Shown here piece by piece: positions 60,309-64,000 of a stretch of 64,000 nucleotides of DNA. A program made the position numbers and the translations under genes. The stretch spans positions 310,001 through 374,000 of the forward strand of contig OZ255703.1 in NCBI GenBank assembly GCA_965277055.1, read 5' to 3'. The notes below the pieces were generated by a model. It was not told where the DNA came from and ran no database searches. It saw only the letters and a list, made by a program, of their open reading frames with translations. This DNA comes from CBDCHC01 sp965277055. Its GTDB lineage: Bacteria > Pseudomonadota > Gammaproteobacteria > PS1 > Pseudothioglobaceae. Each line of letters starts with the position of its first letter. Position 1 is the stretch's first letter.

Positions 60309-60337
60309 GTTATACTACTTATACGAATATATGTAAA
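60309..60337 (-). promoter_or_regulatory. Promoter for the DUF3179 gene
   Basis: On the minus strand TTTACA (60337-60332) and TATAAC (60314-60309) are separated by 17 bp, 15 bp upstream of the gene's first ATG. Short hairpins (CGAAT/ATTCG and AGTAGT/ACTACT) overlap it; they could also act as a weak end for thiC transcripts. Confidence 0.55.
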
Positions 60338-60363
60338 ATTCGTTGTATGTAATAAGAAATTAT

Positions 60364-62199
60364 TTAAGATTTAGCAATATAAATCTCACCCTCATCCTTA
60401 AATTCTGCAGATTTTTCAGCCATTTTCACAGATATTTCATTAATGCTTTGAATATCAGACTCTTTGAGTCCTTTAATCTCTTGAGTGATTTTCATAGAAC
60501 AAAATTTTGGTCCACACATACTACAAAAATGCTGAGTTTTCGCTGCTTGTTTTGGCATTGTTTCATCGTGATAGGCACGAGCGGTATCTGGGTCTAAGGC
60601 TAAGTTAAACTGGTCTTCCCATCTAAACTCAAACCGTGCTTTAGACAATGCATTATCTCTCATTTGTGCCGCCGGATGCCCTTTTGCCAAATCAGCTGCA
60701 TGTGCGGCAATTTTGTACGTAATAATCCCTTCTTTTACATCGGCTTCATTCGGTAGCCCTAAATGCTCTTTCGGAGTAACATAACATAGCATGGCACAGC
60801 CATACCAACCAATCAATGCTGCACCAATACCACTCGTAATATGATCATACCCAGGAGCGATATCAGTGACTAATGGTCCAAGCGTATAAAACGGGGCTTC
60901 AGAACATTCCTCTAATTGCTTTTCCATGTTTTCTTTAATCATTTGCATTGGCACATGACCGGGTCCTTCAATAAAGGTTTGTACTTCATGTTTCCAAGCA
61001 ATTTTAGTGAGTTCACCGAGTGTTTCTAGTTCGCCAAATTGGGCAGCATCATTCGCATCTGCAATACTTCCCGGACGCAATCCATCCCCGAGAGAGAAGG
61101 TCACATCGTACGCTTTCATAATTTCACAAATATCTGCAAAATGCTCATATAAAAAGCTTTCTTTATGATGTGCTAAACACCACTTCGCCATAATAGAGCC
61201 CCCGCGAGAAACAATACCCGTTATTCGGTTTGCCGTAAGAGGTACGTGATGTAGTCGAACACCAGCATGAATAGTAAAATAATCAACACCTTGCTCTGCT
61301 TGTTCAATAAGCGTGTCTTTAAAAATTTCCCAAGTAAGGTCTTCAGCGACACCACCTACTTTTTCCAATGCCTGATAAATAGGCACGGTTCCTACAGGTA
61401 CAGGAGAATTACGAATAATCCACTCTCTAGTTTCGTGAATATTTTTCCCTGTGGATAAGTCCATAATGGTATCAGCACCCCAACGAGTACCCCAAAGCAT
61501 TTTTGATACTTCTTCGTCAATAGAGGAACCCAATGCTGAATTACCAATATTACCATTGATTTTCACCAAAAAGTTGCGCCCAATAATCATTGGTTCAATT
61601 TCTGGGTGGTTAATATTTGCAGGAATTACTGCCCGCCCTCTCGCAACTTCGCTTCTGACAAATTCTGGAGTAATTTCCTTAGGAATACTTGCACCAAAAT
61701 CTTCTCCAGGATGCTGACCTATTTCGTCATAATATTCTTGTAATTTGGTGTTTTCACGAATGGCAATATATTCCATCTCTGGAGTGATAATACCCTGCTT
61801 AGCATAGTGCATTTGGGTGACATTCTTGCCTGATTTTGCTTTTCTGGGAGATTGAATATGAGCAAAGCGCAACTCATCTAGTGAAGCATCATTTATACGC
61901 TGATTAGAATATTCTGAACTAAACTTACTTAATTGCTCTGTATCTTCTCTTTCAATAATCCATTGCTTACGAACAGGTGCTAATCCTTGTTCGAGATCAA
62001 TTGTTGCATCTGGGTCAGTATATGCCCCAGAAGTGTCATATACGTTTATTGCTGGATTTGCTTCCTTGCCACCATCAGCAAGCAATGTATCAGTCAGACT
62101 TATCTGGCGCATGGGTACCAAAATATCTTCTCTACTTCCTTGAATATAGATTTTTTTAGAATTGGGAAAGGGATTGGTGTATTTGGCGTCCATGCTCAT
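60364..62199 (-). CDS. thiC: Phosphomethylpyrimidine synthase ThiC
   Basis: A 611-residue radical SAM enzyme converting AIR to HMP-P for thiamine. The Fe-S cluster Cys occur in the C-terminal CSMCGPKFCSM. TQMHYAKQGIITPEMEYIA and the SLGDGLRPGSIADA block are diagnostic. The upstream gap to the nuclease gene is only 46 bp on the same strand, and I find no TPP riboswitch in it. M3 at 62193 is an alternative start. No other thi genes are nearby. Confidence 0.96.
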   Translation of the reverse strand: MSMDAKYTNPFPNSKKIYIQGSREDILVPMRQISLTDTLLADGGKEANPAINVYDTSGAYTDPDATIDLEQGLAPVRKQWIIEREDTEQLSKFSSEYSNQRINDASLDELRFAHIQSPRKAKSGKNVTQMHYAKQGIITPEMEYIAIRENTKLQEYYDEIGQHPGEDFGASIPKEITPEFVRSEVARGRAVIPANINHPEIEPMIIGRNFLVKINGNIGNSALGSSIDEEVSKMLWGTRWGADTIMDLSTGKNIHETREWIIRNSPVPVGTVPIYQALEKVGGVAEDLTWEIFKDTLIEQAEQGVDYFTIHAGVRLHHVPLTANRITGIVSRGGSIMAKWCLAHHKESFLYEHFADICEIMKAYDVTFSLGDGLRPGSIADANDAAQFGELETLGELTKIAWKHEVQTFIEGPGHVPMQMIKENMEKQLEECSEAPFYTLGPLVTDIAPGYDHITSGIGAALIGWYGCAMLCYVTPKEHLGLPNEADVKEGIITYKIAAHAADLAKGHPAAQMRDNALSKARFEFRWEDQFNLALDPDTARAYHDETMPKQAAKTQHFCSMCGPKFCSMKITQEIKGLKESDIQSINEISVKMAEKSAEFKDEGEIYIAKS

Positions 62200-62245
62200 A
62201 ACTAAATATTAATAGTGAATTACTTTGGATTTTACAATATCCCCT

Positions 62246-62728
62246 TTAGCGTTTGAGGTATTTTCTCCGCCATATTCGCGGGGATATTGGTGGGGTATCA
62301 TACGCCCAAAACCCTTTTTGCAAACGTTTAGACTCTTGCTCTAATGCTTTGTACTTCTTACCATAGGCATACGCCATCCCATCTGCTACCATTTGCTCAG
62401 CAAGATTTCCTTTGCTATGTTGAATGCGTACTAATAATCGCCCATAATCATCAGTAGCAATCACACTTATTTGCCAATTACGTCCTTCTTTTATCAGTGT
62501 TCTTAAATGCTCCTTAGCAATCTTACCACAATCTAGGATTTCACCCTGATGTTGGCATTGTTGCCCGAGTTCGGGCGTGTCAATACCATAAATGCGCATC
62601 TTAACACTCACACTATCCCCATCAGTAATGTAAAATCCCTTTGAGCCTACAGATAGTTCAGATGCAACTAAAGTATAGGACGTGGTGCATGCCACCAAGA
62701 ATAAGATAATATTTCGTAACATATGCAA
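62246..62728 (-). CDS. Secreted thermonuclease-family protein
   Basis: A 160-residue staphylococcal-nuclease-fold (TNase) protein with a signal peptide (about residues 1-23). ITDGDSVSVKMRIYGIDTPELGQQC and the DDYGRLLVRI motif hold the catalytic Arg/Glu-type residues expected in the fold; the Asp/Glu/Arg set seems complete. It is probably a periplasmic or extracellular nuclease. It is directly upstream of thiC on the same strand. Role unknown, perhaps nutrient scavenging. Confidence 0.88.
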   Translation of the reverse strand: MHMLRNIILFLVACTTSYTLVASELSVGSKGFYITDGDSVSVKMRIYGIDTPELGQQCQHQGEILDCGKIAKEHLRTLIKEGRNWQISVIATDDYGRLLVRIQHSKGNLAEQMVADGMAYAYGKKYKALEQESKRLQKGFWAYDTPPISPRIWRRKYLKR

Positions 62729-62774
62729 TATTGTACTAAAATAGTATCTTTATTGAACTATTTATTGGATTATT

Positions 62775-63170
62775 ATGATAGCTGCTTTGAACGCCATCCA
62801 ATTTAATGATCAAGGGTTAGTCCCAGTAATTACCCAAGAGTATGATACTGGAGATATTTTAATGTTTGCTTTTATGAACCAAGAAGCATTAGAGCTTACT
62901 GCTACCACTGGTAGAGCTGTGTATTTTTCACGCTCACGTAATACATTGTGGCACAAAGGTGAAGAGTCAGGCAATGTGCAAATTGTCAAAGAACTTATGG
63001 CTGATTGCGATAAAGACGTAGTCTTATTAAAAGTAGAACAACTCGGGGGTGTTAGTTGTCATACTGGGCGTAAATCGTGTTTTTTCAATACTCTTGTAGA
63101 TATGGATTGGCATGTTAACCAAGAAGTATTAAAGGATCCTAAAGAAATGTATCAAAATCCTAAAGAATAG
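62775..63170 (+). CDS. hisI: Phosphoribosyl-AMP cyclohydrolase
   Basis: A 131-residue HisI. The MNQEALELTATTGRAVYFSRSRNTLWHKGEESGN block (partly given: GRAVYFSRSRNTLWHKGEES) and zinc-binding CHTGRKSCFF are clear. It opens the ring of phosphoribosyl-AMP in histidine synthesis. It is the stand-alone form rather than the HisIE fusion of enterobacteria; hisE follows by 1 bp. Confidence 0.95.
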   Translation: MIAALNAIQFNDQGLVPVITQEYDTGDILMFAFMNQEALELTATTGRAVYFSRSRNTLWHKGEESGNVQIVKELMADCDKDVVLLKVEQLGGVSCHTGRKSCFFNTLVDMDWHVNQEVLKDPKEMYQNPKE

Positions 63171-63171
63171 T

Positions 63172-63486
63172 ATGAGCGTCATAGAAGAGTTAGAAACTAT
63201 TTTAGAAGCAAGAAAAACTGAGTCTAGTGAGCAGTCTTATGTAGCCTCACTCTACGCAAGGGGAGATGAAAAAATCCTCAAAAAAATTATAGAGGAAGCG
63301 ACAGAAGTAGTGATAGCGACCAAAGATGATGATAGAGAGCATCTCATATATGAGGTGGCTGACCTATACTTTCATATTCTCGTATTACTCAGACATAAAA
63401 ATATTAAAATAGAGGAAATTTATTCTGAGTTAAAGCGTAGATTTGGCACTTCTGGTATTGAAGAAAAAAACAATAGAACAACATAG
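63172..63486 (+). CDS. hisE: Phosphoribosyl-ATP diphosphatase
   Basis: A 104-residue HisE (MazG-like all-alpha fold). LYARGDEKILKKIIEEATEVVIA and DLYFHILVLL are typical. It hydrolyses PR-ATP to PR-AMP, preceding HisI. Next to hisI and followed by tatA after 8 bp, the common beta/gammaproteobacterial order. Confidence 0.94.
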   Translation: MSVIEELETILEARKTESSEQSYVASLYARGDEKILKKIIEEATEVVIATKDDDREHLIYEVADLYFHILVLLRHKNIKIEEIYSELKRRFGTSGIEEKNNRTT

Positions 63487-63494
63487 GGGGTTAT

Positions 63495-63701
63495 ATGGGT
63501 GGTATTAGCATTTGGCAATTATTAATTGTTTTAGCAATTGTCCTTATCATTTTTGGTACCAAGCGTTTTCGCAACATTGGTACTGATTTAGGCGGGGCAA
63601 TCAAAGGCTTCAAAAAGTCTATGAATGACGAAACTGATAAAACTACGCAAACCAAAATCATCGATAGCGAAGTCGTCTCAGAAGAAGAAAAAACTAAGTA
63701 A
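63495..63701 (+). CDS. tatA: Twin-arginine translocase subunit TatA
   Basis: A 68-residue TatA: N-terminal transmembrane helix (SIWQLLIVLAIVLIIFGTKR), FG hinge at the end of it, an amphipathic helix (GGAIKGFKKSM) and an acidic tail. It forms the transport pore, for example for the twin-arginine protein MsrP in this window. It is followed by tatB after 9 bp. Confidence 0.95.
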   Translation: MGGISIWQLLIVLAIVLIIFGTKRFRNIGTDLGGAIKGFKKSMNDETDKTTQTKIIDSEVVSEEEKTK

Positions 63702-63710
63702 TCTCTGCCC

Positions 63711-64000
63711 ATGTTTGATGCAGGTTTTTGGGAGTTACTCTTAATATCTATTATCGCTTTAGTGGTTGTAGGTCCTGATAAAATCCCAGGACTTGCCAAA
63801 TCTGTTGGTAAGTTTGTTGGCAAAATCAAACGCTTTGTCAGTGATACTCAGCAATCAGTACACAACGAACTCGGTACCTCAGAATTAAAAGAACAATTTG
63901 GGTTTGAGGAAAGTGAAAGTATCTTAGAAATTATCAAAGATACCGAACAACAGATTAAAGGGCAGTTTGATGAACCTGAAATCCAGCCCAATAGTGAACC
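63711..64000 (+). CDS. tatB: Twin-arginine translocase subunit TatB, 5' part
   Basis: The first 96 residues are in the window; the gene runs past the right edge. MFDAGFWELLLISIIALVVVGPDKIPGLA is the TatB N-terminus (shown shorter as FWELLLISIIALVVVGPDK), with the membrane-proximal VGPDKIPG hinge and amphipathic helix. TatB recognises RR-signal proteins with TatC, which should follow. Confidence 0.93.
   Translation, partial: MFDAGFWELLLISIIALVVVGPDKIPGLAKSVGKFVGKIKRFVSDTQQSVHNELGTSELKEQFGFEESESILEIIKDTEQQIKGQFDEPEIQPNSE

Noticed and set aside
62200..62245. TPP riboswitch before thiC
   Set aside because: The gap is too short and lacks the conserved aptamer core; reported only as an absence.

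Overview
The window is a gene-dense, AT-rich stretch of a proteobacterial chromosome, most likely gammaproteobacterial. Support for this comes from classical gene neighbourhoods (mlaC-murA-hisG-hisD, dprA-smg-topA, rpmH-rnpA-yidD-yidC, tsaE-amiC, groES-groEL, hisI-hisE-tatA-tatB) and from Gram-negative envelope genes (Kdo synthesis, Mla transport, Tat, ZnuABC, YidC). A Na+-pumping oxaloacetate decarboxylase, tight spacing and many broken-up classical neighbourhoods (rpmH next to dprA instead of dnaA, kdsD after yidC, thrS alone) suggest an aquatic or marine organism with a compact, rearranged genome. Class-level placement is an inference; no 16S rRNA gene is present.

Layout. 1-760: end of a VOC-fold gene and a SOUL heme-binding protein. 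766-7014: a seven-gene minus-strand operon (FAD oxidoreductase, DUF1365, cyclopropane-fatty-acid synthase-like enzyme, chalcone-isomerase-like protein, MFS carrier, DUF3833 lipoprotein, SDR), a lipid-modification set of the type linked elsewhere to photooxidative stress. 7064-9720: ZnuABC zinc import. 9708-24673: cell wall and division (rodA, murA, mltB, dacA, D-amino acid transaminase, amgK-murU recycling) mixed with uvrC, mlaC, hisG-hisD, thrS and a coupled 58-aa membrane protein. 24695-25612: a duplicated-domain DUF3883/PD-(D/E)XK-like protein, probably a defence-type nuclease. 25615-28401: kdsA, trpC, OsmC and an atypical IspF. 28402-28756: a structured non-coding stretch. 28757-30039: DUF1127 gene divergent from a LysR regulator. 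30036-42857: topA-smg-dprA, rpmH-rnpA-yidD-yidC, kdsD, a Ca2+/Na+ antiporter, tsaE-amiC, several unknowns and cysG. 42985-51141: rluC, ubiA, ruvB, hemW, rdgB, rpiA, ogt, groESL (with a sigma-32-type promoter) and infA.

51149-53349: tRNA-Leu(CAA), whose 3' end is repeated (17 bp, two mismatches) 2.1 kb downstream. The two copies bracket a hipA-hipB toxin-antitoxin pair with palindromic operators, so this looks like a tiny genomic island without an integrase. 53376-57059: oadGAB-panD with a clear promoter and a palindromic operator. 57056-60294: a periplasmic redox block (DUF1223-MsrP-MsrQ, then DUF3179). 60364-64000: thiC, a secreted nuclease, hisI-hisE, tatA and the start of tatB; Tat fits the twin-arginine signal on MsrP.

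The items I consider most worth following are the hipAB island, the DUF3883 protein, the IspF variant, the 28.4-28.75 kb non-coding region, the DUF1223-MsrPQ operon and the palindrome over the oad promoter.
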